Assembly (NCBI RefSeq): GCF_000739695.1
Contig: NZ_BBIO01000003.1
Span: 124,001-188,000 of the forward strand
Direction of reading: 5' to 3'
Length of the DNA: 64,000 nucleotides
Origin: Tepidicaulis marinus
Lineage (GTDB): Bacteria; Pseudomonadota; Alphaproteobacteria; Parvibaculales; Parvibaculaceae
The notes under the pieces are model-generated. The model was not told the origin of the DNA and did no database searches. It saw nothing but the letters and a program-made list of their open reading frames with translations. Made by a program: the position numbers and the translations under genes. Every line of letters begins with the position of its first letter. The first letter of the stretch is position 1. Positions 43,004 through 51,506 of this stretch are shown here, one piece after another.

Positions 43004-43306
43004 AGATGCCGGCATGAAGAGACGGCATGGTCATGGCCGGCCGGGATGGGGAAAAGCTTGTTCGGATTTTCCCTCATAGATTGTATACTATTTTTCATGC
43101 TCTTATTGGTTTACGCTTTCTTAGGCGATAACCGGTAGGCTTGCGGCTGGGTGGAAATGACGTTTATCCGCGCTGCAATGGCAGGCGCGGAGACGCAGCA
43201 AGAATGTGAGTGTTCATTCCATTCCCGGCTGCGGAAATAACGGCGTTTGGGCGGCGGGCCCGGGCTTTTGAAGCACGGGCCATGAGGCGGCGACAGGACG
43301 TTCGTC
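43004..43306. other. Leader region of the pilus operon
   Basis: 303 nt. An AT-rich stretch around 43075-43110 includes TATACT (43086-43091), a possible -10, with no convincing -35. No gene or repeat seen. Confidence 0.5.
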
Positions 43307-43879
43307 ATGAGCCCAATTTGCCTCTGCTTCCGGTTCTGCTTCTGCTTTTGGCCATTGCCGTGCCGTTCGCCCGGGCGCGCTGCGCATCTGCTCCGCGGGG
43401 CCGGCACCGTTCCGCTTTTCCTCATGCTTCTTTCACTGCCTCAGCCGCTGCGCGCGGCGACCGATAGTGACACGTTTCAGGTAACGGCGAGTGTGCTTGC
43501 CGCCTGTTCCATCACCGCGAACGACCTCAATTTCGGCAATTACAATCCCGTCTCGGGCACGCCGCTCAATGCGGCAACGACGCTCGAGATTACCTGCACG
43601 AACGGCGCGGCCTATGAAGTGGGCTTGAGCGCCGGGCTCGGGGCAGGGGCAAGTGTCGCCACGCGTTTCATGACGAATGGAGGCAATCAGCTCGCCTATT
43701 CGCTTTACAGCGATGCGGCCCGCACCAGTATCTGGGGGGAGACTGCGGGGATCGATACCGTGAGCGGCACGGGCAGCGGCGCGCTGCAAGTGCTGACCGT
43801 TTACGGCCAGATACCCGGCGGGCAATCCGTTCCCGCCGGTCTTTATACCGATACCGTCACCGCGACCATCACCTATTGA
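43307..43879 (+). CDS. Spore coat U (SCPU) domain pilin
   Basis: 190 aa. After a long N-terminal region a signal peptide ends at QPLRA; mature start ATDSDTFQV. The SCPU fold is seen in VLAACSITANDLNFGNYNPVS and the end YTDTVTATITY, with the Cys pair in ACSIT and ITCTNG. It is the probable major subunit of a Csu-type pilus. The ATG at 43307 (AGGA 8 nt upstream) gives an unusually long n-region rich in Cys and Phe. First gene of a four-gene operon. Confidence 0.88.
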   Translation: MSPICLCFRFCFCFWPLPCRSPGRAAHLLRGAGTVPLFLMLLSLPQPLRAATDSDTFQVTASVLAACSITANDLNFGNYNPVSGTPLNAATTLEITCTNGAAYEVGLSAGLGAGASVATRFMTNGGNQLAYSLYSDAARTSIWGETAGIDTVSGTGSGALQVLTVYGQIPGGQSVPAGLYTDTVTATITY

Positions 43880-43889
43880 GGGGGAAAAG

Positions 43890-44615
43890 ATGATCAGGTT
43901 CCTTTGTTCCTGGCTGTGCGGCCTGCTTGCCGCCTTGTTCTCGGCGGGGTCTGCTTTTGCCTTCGAGATCGGCCCTGTCTCTCTCGTTTTGCCGCGGGAC
44001 AATCCGGTCGGCGTTTTCCATGTGGCCAACAATAGCCCGGCGTCTATCAGCATCGAAATGCTGGGCTACCGCTGGCATCAGCAAGACGGGCGTGATTTTT
44101 ACGAGGAAGAGCCGGCGCTGATCATTACGCCGCCGCTTTTCACTCTGGCGCCGGGCGAGCGGCGGCTTGTGCGCGCGGGTATTATGGAGGCAGGCGATTG
44201 GGGGGAGGAAGAAACCGCGTTCCGCGTGCTGGCGCGCGATATTTCACCGCTGGATACTTCCTCGGGCTTGCGCGTGCGCTTGCAGATGCTGCTTCCTGTT
44301 TTCCTCGAAGCGGCAAGTGACAAGAGCGCATTGTCGCTCGCGCTTAGCCCGCGCGGCGATGGGGCACTCTGTCTTCATGCGCGCAATGAAGGCAATATTC
44401 ACGAAAAACTGCTCTGGCTTAAAGCGCCCTCCGGCGCGCGGCTCATGATGCAGCAATATTATCTGCCCGGCGCAGCGGCCCGTGAATGTGTGCCGTGGAA
44501 CGGCGATGGTGCGGAAGCGCCCTTTCAGGCGGCGCTCATATCCGCCGGCGATACCTCTCCCCGTTTTTACGATCTGGTGCCCGGTGATGATGCGCGCCGT
44601 CTTGTCCATAAGTAG
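43890..44615 (+). CDS. Periplasmic chaperone of Csu-type pilus
   Basis: 241 aa, signal peptide of about 25 residues (ending SAFA), then an immunoglobulin-like PapD-type chaperone: VSLVLPRDNPVGVFHVANNS, IITPPLFTLAPGERRLVRAG and FRVLARDISP. These are the conserved strand-G1 and basic positions that donate to pilin subunits. It starts 10 nt after the pilin and overlaps the usher start by 29 nt. Confidence 0.9.
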   Translation: MIRFLCSWLCGLLAALFSAGSAFAFEIGPVSLVLPRDNPVGVFHVANNSPASISIEMLGYRWHQQDGRDFYEEEPALIITPPLFTLAPGERRLVRAGIMEAGDWGEEETAFRVLARDISPLDTSSGLRVRLQMLLPVFLEAASDKSALSLALSPRGDGALCLHARNEGNIHEKLLWLKAPSGARLMMQQYYLPGAAARECVPWNGDGAEAPFQAALISAGDTSPRFYDLVPGDDARRLVHK

Positions 44616-46974
44616 CGCGCTAATGCTTGCGGGATTTCTCTTTGCAAGTGCCGGTCTTGCCTCGGGGCTGCAGCGCGTGCCGCTGAGAGGCGCGCTTGAT
44701 GCGCAGCTTGAAGACGTGACGGGCAGCGCCCCTGAAAGCGGCCAGGAAGAAAAGCCACAGTTCCATTTTCTTCTGCCCGTCATCGATGGCAAGGCCCGTG
44801 CGGCGGCGGCCGGCGTGCTGGTTCAGGGCGGCATGCTCTATCTCCCGCTCGAGCTTTTGCGCCGGGAAGGTATCGCGTTTAAAGGCGCGCCCTTGCAGCG
44901 CAGCGGCAAGGCATTCGTTGCCGTAGGTCAATTGACGCAGATGCGCGCCTCTTTCGATGCCGAAAAAGGCACGCTCGATCTCATCTGTATTGCCGGGTGT
45001 GAAAAGCGGACGCAGCTTTCCGTTCAGCCTTCAACGGCGCGCGCGGCACTTACGGAAGGGGCGGGCGCGTTTTTCAATTACGATGTGTCCGCCGATTGGC
45101 GCGAGGGGGAAGGCAGCGGCGGGCTTCTTGGGGAAGGGGTGGTCTTTTCCGGCCTTACCAATGCCCGGACGGTTTTCACCTGCGCTTATGGCGCGGCGCG
45201 GCGCTGTACGCGGCTTGAAACGCATGCCACCCGTGATGATCCGGAAAACCTCACGCGGCTAACCTTGGGCGATACGCTGACGCAGCCGCAATTCGGGGAA
45301 GCGCCGCTGCGCTTTGGCGGGATAAAGTGGGGCACGGAGTTTTCGCTGCAGCCCGGTTTCATCACGTTCCCGACGCTCGACTTTGCCGGCGATGCGCAAT
45401 TGCCGGGTGCGGTCGATCTTTTCATCAATGGGGTGCGCCGCTTCCAGGGTGAGCTGCCCGAGGGACCCTTTTCGCTCGGCGATATCCCGGCCGTGCAGGG
45501 AAGCGGCGAGGTCACCGTCGTGCTGCGCGATGCGCTTGGCCGGGAGCGGCAGATCACGCAAGCTTATTATGCAAGCCCGCAGCTTCTGCGCCCCGGTCTT
45601 GGCGCCTACTCGCTTGAAGCGGGCCTTCTGCGCGAGGGGTTTGCCCGCCGCTCGAATGCGTATGACACGCCCTTTGCCGCAGCGCTCTACCGGCGCGGGC
45701 TGACGGCCAATCTGACGCTGGAAGGGCGGGCGCAGGCAGCCTCGTCCTTCCGGTCTTTCGGCGGCGGGCTATCCGCGGCGCTTGCCGGTCTCGGCGCGCT
45801 CGACCTTTCCGCCACGCTCAGCCGTTCAAGGGCCGGGAACGGGATAAGGGGCGTGGGGTTTTATGAATGGCGCGCGCGCCCCTTCAGCGCCGCCTTTTCG
45901 TATGAGACGGCAACACCCGGCTTCAGGCGGCTTGGGCAGGACGATGCGCCGCCGCGCGCCACGGCGCGGGGCCAGTTTGCCGTGCAGGGCGAGGGCGGAC
46001 ACAGTCTTTCGCTCTCGTTTCTCGATAGGGACGAGCGGGGAAGTGCTGCCGGCTCATTTCGTTCCGATTTCAGAAGCGCGGGGCTTACGCTTTCGGGGCC
46101 CATCGGAGGTGCCACCTACCGGCTTTCCGCCTTGCGTCTTCTCAAACCGGAAAAGGATTTCTTTTTCGGCGCCTTTCTTTCCTTTCCTTTGGGCGGGGGC
46201 AGTGCCTCGCTTGGCGCCGATTACGACGGGGAAGGCTGGACGTCCGATCTGCGTTACAGGCAACATGCCCTTTCCATCGGCGAGGCGGGGTATTCCGCGC
46301 GTCTTTCACGCGGGGCCACGCAGCGGGAGGAAGCGGGGATCGAATACCGTTCTTCCGTTGGTGATGCCGCGCTTTTGGTTACAAGATTTGACGGCACGAG
46401 CGCGCTGCGCCTTTCAGCGCGCGGCGCAGCGGTTCTGGCAGAGGGGAAAGCCGCGCTGGCACCGCCCATTACCGGCAGTTTTGCGATTGTCGATGTGGAC
46501 GCGGGAAAAGACGTGCGTATCTATCAGGACCGGCGGCTTGTCGCCCGCACGGACAGCGCGGGCCGGGCGGTGCTGACCTCGCTGCGCGCTTATGAAGAAA
46601 ACCGTCTTTCCATCGATCCGCACGATTTGCCGCTGCGCGCAAGTTTCGATGCACTTGAAAAAACCGTCGTGCCGGGCGCGCGCACCGGCCATCTCGTCGC
46701 CTTCGAGAAGACCGGACAGAACGGCGTGGTGATTTACCTTGCCCGCGCCGATGGAACGCCCTTTCCGGAGGGCTGGCAGATCACACGTCTTGATGACGGT
46801 AAAACGGCTCTCCCGGTGGGGCGCGGCGGGCGCGTTTTTCTTGAAGCGGGGATCGGGCAAGAGATTTCCTTTCAAACGCCGGAAGGAAGATGCCGGATCG
46901 CGCCGCAGCCGCAGAAGAAGGACGGGGGCCGCCGTTTTCACCGCTGCGCGGCGCAAAGGCGGGCAGGCCGATGA
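44587..46974 (+). CDS. Outer-membrane usher of Csu-type pilus
   Basis: 795 aa from the ATG at 44587 (GTG at 44584 and ATG at 44590 are alternatives). Signal peptide about residues 1-24. The long central part has the 24-stranded PapC/FimD-type barrel pattern: VDLFINGVRRFQGELPEGPF (plug region), LRPGLGAYSLEAGLLR, and the C-terminal domains with TDSAGRAVLTSLRAYEENRL and FPEGWQITR. It secretes and polymerises the subunits. It ends in an ATGA overlap with the last gene of the operon. Confidence 0.92.
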   Translation: MMRAVLSISSALMLAGFLFASAGLASGLQRVPLRGALDAQLEDVTGSAPESGQEEKPQFHFLLPVIDGKARAAAAGVLVQGGMLYLPLELLRREGIAFKGAPLQRSGKAFVAVGQLTQMRASFDAEKGTLDLICIAGCEKRTQLSVQPSTARAALTEGAGAFFNYDVSADWREGEGSGGLLGEGVVFSGLTNARTVFTCAYGAARRCTRLETHATRDDPENLTRLTLGDTLTQPQFGEAPLRFGGIKWGTEFSLQPGFITFPTLDFAGDAQLPGAVDLFINGVRRFQGELPEGPFSLGDIPAVQGSGEVTVVLRDALGRERQITQAYYASPQLLRPGLGAYSLEAGLLREGFARRSNAYDTPFAAALYRRGLTANLTLEGRAQAASSFRSFGGGLSAALAGLGALDLSATLSRSRAGNGIRGVGFYEWRARPFSAAFSYETATPGFRRLGQDDAPPRATARGQFAVQGEGGHSLSLSFLDRDERGSAAGSFRSDFRSAGLTLSGPIGGATYRLSALRLLKPEKDFFFGAFLSFPLGGGSASLGADYDGEGWTSDLRYRQHALSIGEAGYSARLSRGATQREEAGIEYRSSVGDAALLVTRFDGTSALRLSARGAAVLAEGKAALAPPITGSFAIVDVDAGKDVRIYQDRRLVARTDSAGRAVLTSLRAYEENRLSIDPHDLPLRASFDALEKTVVPGARTGHLVAFEKTGQNGVVIYLARADGTPFPEGWQITRLDDGKTALPVGRGGRVFLEAGIGQEISFQTPEGRCRIAPQPQKKDGGRRFHRCAAQRRAGR

Positions 46975-47465
46975 AGCATTTTCTGAGCGCTGTGATTTTG
47001 ACCGCCCTGCTTTTCCTTTATCCGGCCGATAGCCGCGCAAGCTGCGTGGGGCTTGGCTGTACCTGCGAGGTGACGGGCGGCGCGCTTACCTTCGGCATGT
47101 ATAATCCGCTGGCGCCCGGCCCGCTGGATGCGGTGGGTACTGTCTCCGTGCGCTGCAGCGCGCTGGTGCTGGGGGCCGTGGTTTCCTATGACGTGGCGCT
47201 CAGTCCCGGCTTGAGCGGGGTCTATGGCGCGCGGGCCATGCAGGCGGGCGGCGAAGCACTTTCCTACAATCTTTATCTCGATGCCGCGCGCAGCCAGGTC
47301 TGGGGCGATGGCACGGGCGGCACGGGCCAGGCCGCCAATGCCTATCTGCTCGATGTACTGTTTTTCCGGGTGACGGATTTCCCGGTCTATGGCCGCCTTC
47401 CCGCCGGGCAGAACGCCCCGGCGGGCGCTTATAGCGACACGCTGTTCGCAACGGTTATTTTCTAA
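46971..47465 (+). CDS. Second SCPU-domain protein, probable tip adhesin or minor pilin
   Basis: 164 aa from the ATG at 46971; the usher stop is inside this start (ATGA). Signal peptide about 24 residues, then ASCVGLGCTCEVTGGALTFG with two extra cysteines. The C-terminal RLPAGQNAPAGAYSDTLFATVIF contains the usual SCPU finish, split here at GAYSDTLFATV. It resembles Csu tip-side subunits; the operon has only one SCPU gene on each side of chaperone and usher. Confidence 0.85.
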   Translation: MKHFLSAVILTALLFLYPADSRASCVGLGCTCEVTGGALTFGMYNPLAPGPLDAVGTVSVRCSALVLGAVVSYDVALSPGLSGVYGARAMQAGGEALSYNLYLDAARSQVWGDGTGGTGQAANAYLLDVLFFRVTDFPVYGRLPAGQNAPAGAYSDTLFATVIF

Positions 47466-47478
47466 GGAAGTGGCTCCT

Positions 47479-47499
47479 TTACCAATGAGGTAATTGTTT
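47479..47499 (+). promoter_or_regulatory. Shared upstream motif, copy 1 (before the XRE gene)
   Basis: TTACCAATGAGGTAATTGTTT, 71 nt before the XRE/MmyB start. It matches the motif at 48394-48414 at 15 of 21 positions (TTACC-N4-AG-N2-AATTG-N-TT). The first 15 bases also form the inverted repeat TTACC-N5-GGTAA. Confidence 0.5.
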
Positions 47500-47549
47500 C
47501 CTGTTTTCGCCCCTTTAGCCTGAGTAAACTTCGTCAAGGAGGATGAGAG

Positions 47550-48383
47550 ATGGGCAAAGCGGCAGCGAAACCGGCAGAAAAGAACGTTTCCGCGATCGGG
47601 AAGTACCTTAAAAACTGGCGCACCACGCGGCGGATGAGCCAGCTCGATCTGGCCTGCGAGGCGGATATTTCCGCCCGCCATCTCAGCTTCATCGAGACGG
47701 GGCGCGCCGAGCCGAGCCGGGAGATGGTGATCACGCTTTCCGAGGCGCTGGAAATTCCGCTGCGGGACAGGAATGCGCTGCTTTTGGCGGCAGGCTATGC
47801 GCCGCTTTACTCGGAAACGGATATTGATGCGCCGGAAATGGCGCATATCCGCACCGTCATCGATTTCATGCTGGAAAGTTACAATCCTTACGGCGCCGTC
47901 GCGCTCGATGCGCATTGGAACGTGCTGAAAAGCAACCGGGCGTATGACAAACTTGCCGAAACGTTTTTCCCCGGCCTTTCCGGCGCGCCGGGCGAGCGGC
48001 CCAATATGCTGCGCCAGATTTTTTCCGATGAAGGCATGCGGCCCTATATCGCCAATTGGGATGAGGTCGCCTATTACATGATCCAGCGTATGCACCGCGA
48101 GGCGATGCACGCGCAGGTCGGCGATCCGACCATGCAGCTGCTCGAAGACCTTCTGAAGCGGGACGATGTGCCCCGCCGCTGGCATCTTTTCGATGTCAGC
48201 GCCCCGGCGGAGCTTTTGATCCCCGTGCATTTGAAGATCGGCGATCTCAATGCGCGGCTTTTCTCCGTCATCACCATGCTCGGCACGCCGCAGGACATTA
48301 CGCTGCAGGAATTGCGCATCGAGGCTTTCATGCCGGCGGATGAAGAAACGCGTCAGGTGATTGCCGCGCTGATGGACGGTTAA
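47550..48383 (+). CDS. XRE-family regulator with MmyB-like ligand domain
   Basis: 277 aa. Helix-turn-helix in TTRRMSQLDLACEADISARH and FIETGRAEPSREMVITLSEAL. The remainder matches the MmyB-like ligand-binding domain (LLLAAGYAPLYSETDID, NPYGAVALDAHWNVLKSNRAYD, RRWHLFDVSAPAELLIPVHLKIGDL). Such domains have been proposed to bind fatty-acid-like ligands. It probably regulates itself and the adjacent membrane-protein gene through a shared motif. Confidence 0.9.
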   Translation: MGKAAAKPAEKNVSAIGKYLKNWRTTRRMSQLDLACEADISARHLSFIETGRAEPSREMVITLSEALEIPLRDRNALLLAAGYAPLYSETDIDAPEMAHIRTVIDFMLESYNPYGAVALDAHWNVLKSNRAYDKLAETFFPGLSGAPGERPNMLRQIFSDEGMRPYIANWDEVAYYMIQRMHREAMHAQVGDPTMQLLEDLLKRDDVPRRWHLFDVSAPAELLIPVHLKIGDLNARLFSVITMLGTPQDITLQELRIEAFMPADEETRQVIAALMDG

Positions 48384-48393
48384 GTCTCTTCAC

Positions 48394-48414
48394 TTACCTT
48401 CAAGAGAATTGGTT
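48394..48414 (+). promoter_or_regulatory. Shared upstream motif, copy 2 (before the membrane protein)
   Basis: TTACCTTCAAGAGAATTGGTT, 77 nt before the 148-aa membrane-protein start, related to 47479-47499 at 15 of 21 positions. Confidence 0.5.
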
Positions 48415-48470
48415 TTCTTCTGCCCTGCGCCAAACTCATCTCCGTCCTTGATGAAAACAGGAGCGGACTG

Positions 48471-48917
48471 ATGAAACTGATCGACGCCTGGGCCGGGACG
48501 GCCCCTTTCGATATGCGCAGCCGGCTGCTGCGCCGCGTTCTTCTTTGCAATGCCGGGTCCTCTTTCCTTTTTGCCGTGCTGCTGCTCGGCGCTGGGAGCT
48601 GGACGGCAGGTCTTATCGGCGCGCCGGAGGCCGGCCCGCTGCTGCAGGTGCTTGGCGGCGGGCTGTTGGTCTTTGCCCTTGGGGTGGAATGGGTGGCAAC
48701 GCGTCAGCCCCTTCAGCCCTCTCACGGCTGGGCCGTTGTTGCGCTCGATATTTCCTGGGTTGCGGGCTCGGCGGTTCTGCTGCCCTTCCTGGCCAGCCAT
48801 ATCAATCTCTTGGGCGAGGCGGCCATTATCGCGGTGGCGCTCGTCGTTCTGGGCTGGGCACTCGGCCAGATCCGGGGCTTGAGGCAATTGGAAGGAACGG
48901 CGCCGGTGGGCGCGTAA
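48471..48917 (+). CDS. Four-helix membrane protein of unknown function
   Basis: 148 aa with four hydrophobic segments (LLCNAGSSFLFAVLLLGAG, LLQVLGGGLLVFALGVEW, WAVVALDISWVAGSAVLL, AAIIAVALVVLGWALGQI). It is similar in pattern to a group of uncharacterised small membrane proteins. It lies 87 nt after the XRE regulator, whose upstream motif it shares, so the two are probably co-regulated. No function is proposed. Confidence 0.75.
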   Translation: MKLIDAWAGTAPFDMRSRLLRRVLLCNAGSSFLFAVLLLGAGSWTAGLIGAPEAGPLLQVLGGGLLVFALGVEWVATRQPLQPSHGWAVVALDISWVAGSAVLLPFLASHINLLGEAAIIAVALVVLGWALGQIRGLRQLEGTAPVGA

Positions 48918-48923
48918 ATTTCG

Positions 48924-48948
48924 GGAACTTCTTTTTGTATTATGCGTT
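48924..48948 (+). promoter_or_regulatory. EcfG-type general stress promoter of the small RNA
   Basis: GGAAC (48924-48928), a 16-nt spacer and CGTT (48945-48948), exact consensus. Transcription would start near 48955. It is intergenic and correctly oriented toward the ncRNA candidate. Confidence 0.6.
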
Positions 48949-48954
48949 TTTCTG

Positions 48955-49092
48955 AAACAGCCGGTTTTACGGCGGGCTTGTCCGCCAGCCGTCTATCGCT
49001 CCGGCAGTTTCAGGCACGCCCTATCCCCTCGGACCCCGCCGAAAGCCTGAAACAACCGGACATAAAAAGGCCGCCCGAGGGCGGCCTTTTCT
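48955..49092 (+). ncRNA. Candidate stress-induced small RNA
   Basis: About 138 nt bounded by an EcfG-type promoter and an intrinsic terminator. Inside are a small stem GGCGG/CCGCC near 48971-48986 and a 9-bp perfect stem (49007-49015 with 49045-49053) whose 29-nt loop is very rich in C (CCCTATCCCCTCGGACCCC). C-rich loops are typical of alphaproteobacterial regulatory RNAs; Caulobacter GsrN is a stress-sigma-dependent example. The only frame opening here begins inside the promoter -10, so it is not a protein gene. Confidence 0.55.
49064..49092. terminator. Bidirectional terminator
   Basis: AAAAA-GGCCGCCC-GA-GGGCGGCC-TTTT. It ends the small RNA on the plus strand and the PRC-barrel gene on the minus strand. 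Confidence 0.9.
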
Positions 49093-49111
49093 TTTGGTCT
49101 TTCGCCAAGTT

Positions 49112-49966
49112 TTAGCGCTGGGCATCCAGTTCCAGGCTCGCCGCCGCTTCAAGCTGGGCGCGGGTCAAATTGACGGTCGGCCCGCCAGCGCCCTGTTCCA
49201 CGGTCATGTCGTCATAATCGACGGCGACGATTTTCTCGCCCATGTCGAGGAAACCGCCCGTGCCGAGCAGCACATGGCGCGGGGCACCGGTATCATCGAT
49301 ATAGATGTCCTTGACCTCGGCAATTTCCTCACCTGCATTGTTGGACACTTCCTGGCCGGTCAGCTCCAGAATGCTGGTGCTGGAAGCGGCCATCAGTTCG
49401 GCATTCGCCGCCTCAGCGTTGTCCTGCGCATAAACGAAGGCCTGCTTTTCCTTCAGCTCCTGCGCCGTGGCCGCCAGGGTGAAGTGATCGAGGCTGCGGT
49501 CCTCGAAGGACGGCGTCAGCGAGGAATAGGACACCGCCGTCAGACGCGGGGCGACACCCAGAATGCCGCCGTCGCTCAGGATGGCCTGCGCTTTACCTTC
49601 GGCGAGAACCACAATGTCATGCACCGTGGCGATTTCTTCACCGGCGCTGCCAATGACGCTTTTGCCGATGGCATTGCTGCTGCTCAGTCCGCCTTCGGCC
49701 TGAAGCTCGGCAACAGTGCGCAATTCGGTTTCACCCGTCAGGGCGTTATCCACGGCTTCGGCGGTTTCTTCCGCGCCTGCCTCGATGGCATTACCGGTGG
49801 CTTCCACGCCCTCGCCAATGTCACTACCCAGTTCGTCAAGCGTGTAGTTCTCGCTCGGCTGGGCCTGCGGGGCTTCGGCCCCTTTGCCAGAGTCCATGTC
49901 CGCCACGGCCATGGCCGGAACCATAAGGGCGAACGCCGAGACACTCGTGATCAGAAAACGTTTCAT
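49112..49966 (-). CDS. Exported protein with two PRC-barrel domains
   Basis: 284 aa from the ATG at 49966 (AAAGGAACAG upstream). Signal peptide about 1-22 (ending AVA). A Glu/Ala-rich linker is followed by two PRC-barrel-like domains: first about 94-165 (NAIGKSVIGSAGEEIATVHDI), second about 197-265 (SILELTGQEVSNNAGEEIAEVKDI). PRC barrels bind diverse ligands and proteins; in exported alphaproteobacterial proteins they are often linked to stress survival, but no function is assigned. It is antisense to and shares its terminator with the small RNA. Confidence 0.85.
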   Translation of the reverse strand: MKRFLITSVSAFALMVPAMAVADMDSGKGAEAPQAQPSENYTLDELGSDIGEGVEATGNAIEAGAEETAEAVDNALTGETELRTVAELQAEGGLSSSNAIGKSVIGSAGEEIATVHDIVVLAEGKAQAILSDGGILGVAPRLTAVSYSSLTPSFEDRSLDHFTLAATAQELKEKQAFVYAQDNAEAANAELMAASSTSILELTGQEVSNNAGEEIAEVKDIYIDDTGAPRHVLLGTGGFLDMGEKIVAVDYDDMTVEQGAGGPTVNLTRAQLEAAASLELDAQR

Positions 49967-50201
49967 CGTCTGTTCCTTTCGTTCATCTCTCTCGTCTCGT
50001 ACCGGCGCCCCGGATATCCGAAGCAACCTTGCTCCATCAACGGCATCGATGAGTAAAGAGTTTCCGCTCTCTACGAATATTTCCGCCCCCGGAGGAATTG
50101 GGCGGAAGTTGGAAAATCAAGGCGGAAAAAAGACAAGCCCTTGCCATCTTCATTTTCAGGCTCGGCGCGGTATATTCATTGCAAAATGAGAAGAGGGTGA
50201 G

Positions 50202-51506
50202 ATGGCGAGACTCCAAGAAGATCTTTATGGCGTGCTTACCGGAGACGATGAAGGCCGTGTGTGCCGGGACATTCCGGAAGCTGCGTGCGACGAGCAGCCG
50301 GGAAACTTTTCCGCGCATCTTTTCTCTCTGGCTTTGACGAAAATCGGCGACGGGCTCTCCGACCCCAAGATCATTTTGGCTTGGCTGTTGCAGGCGCTGG
50401 GCGCGCCCGCCTTCATGGCCGGGTTCCTCGTGCCCATCAGGGAAGCGGGCGCGCTTCTGCCGCAGCTTTTCATTGCCGCCTATATCCGCTCGCTCCGCCG
50501 GCGCAAATTCGTCTGGGCGGCGGGCTCTGCCGTTCAAGGGGCGGCGGTGCTCGGTATGGGCGTTTCGGGTCTCTTTCTTAAGGGGGCATGGGCGGGGATA
50601 TCCATTCTCGTCCTCCTTGCGGTATTCGCCCTGGCGCGCTCGGCCTGTTCCGTCGCCTATAAGGATGTGCTGGGCAAGACGGTTACGAAATCGGCGCGCG
50701 GCACCGTGACGGGCACGGCAAACAGTCTGGCGGCAGGCGCGGTGCTGCTTTTTGGGGTGGCGCTTGCCAGCGGGTTTTTGGAGCGCAGTTTCACGGCCGT
50801 TCTGGGCGCGCTTTTTCTTGCGGGTCTTTTGTGGCTTACGGCGGCCATTACCTTTCTGCGGCTGAAAGAGGTACCCGGCGCAAGCGAGGGCGGGCGCAAC
50901 GCGTTTGATGTCGCCCTTTCGCAGATCGGCCTTTTGAAAAGCGACGCGCCGCTGCGCCAGTTCATTCTGGCCCGCGCTTTCTTGATGGCCAGCGCGCTGT
51001 CACCCCCCTTTTTGTTGATGCTGGCGCCGGAAGAAGGAGAAACCTTCGGCGCGCTTGGCGCCTTTATCAGTGCCTCGGCGCTGGCGGGTTTTTTGAGCAG
51101 TTATGTGTGGGGGCGCCTTTCCGACCGTTCAAGCCGCAAGGTGCTGTTTCTGGCCGGGCTCTTGACGGCCCTTTCTCTTGGCTTGGCCTATGCGGCGCAT
51201 ACTTATGGTCATGTTTTGGGCGATACCGGCTTTCTGCTGCCGTTCTGGCTTTTCGTGCTCATGATCGCGCATCAGGGCGTGCGGCTCGGGCGCTCCACGC
51301 ATATTGTCGACATGGCGAATGAGGAAACACGCGCGGCCTATACCGCACTCTCAAATACCATTATCGGGTTGTTGCTGGCTGCTGGCGGTGTGTTCGGCCT
51401 GCTTGCCGCTATTGCAGGGCCCGCTGCGGTGGTGCTTATTTTCGCGTTGATGGGCGCGGCAGGCGCGCTGAGCGCGCTGCGGATGAAAGAAGTGCAGCGC
51501 GATTAA
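50202..51506 (+). CDS. MFS-type transporter
   Basis: 434 aa with about 11-12 transmembrane helices. A loop motif resembling the major-facilitator signature appears in FLSSYVWGRLSDRSSRKVLFLAGL, split at WGRLSDRSSRKVLF. The N-terminal 30 residues are soluble. A ribosome-binding site (GAGGGTGAG) precedes the ATG at 50202. Convergent with the glutamine-amidotransferase gene, sharing stop codons (TTAA). Substrate unknown. Confidence 0.85.
   Translation: MARLQEDLYGVLTGDDEGRVCRDIPEAACDEQPGNFSAHLFSLALTKIGDGLSDPKIILAWLLQALGAPAFMAGFLVPIREAGALLPQLFIAAYIRSLRRRKFVWAAGSAVQGAAVLGMGVSGLFLKGAWAGISILVLLAVFALARSACSVAYKDVLGKTVTKSARGTVTGTANSLAAGAVLLFGVALASGFLERSFTAVLGALFLAGLLWLTAAITFLRLKEVPGASEGGRNAFDVALSQIGLLKSDAPLRQFILARAFLMASALSPPFLLMLAPEEGETFGALGAFISASALAGFLSSYVWGRLSDRSSRKVLFLAGLLTALSLGLAYAAHTYGHVLGDTGFLLPFWLFVLMIAHQGVRLGRSTHIVDMANEETRAAYTALSNTIIGLLLAAGGVFGLLAAIAGPAAVVLIFALMGAAGALSALRMKEVQRD

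Noticed and set aside
48942-49116. Small protein-coding frame over the sRNA region
   Set aside because: Its ATG lies in the -10 element of the promoter, so it is not in the transcript, and the frame reads through the terminator.
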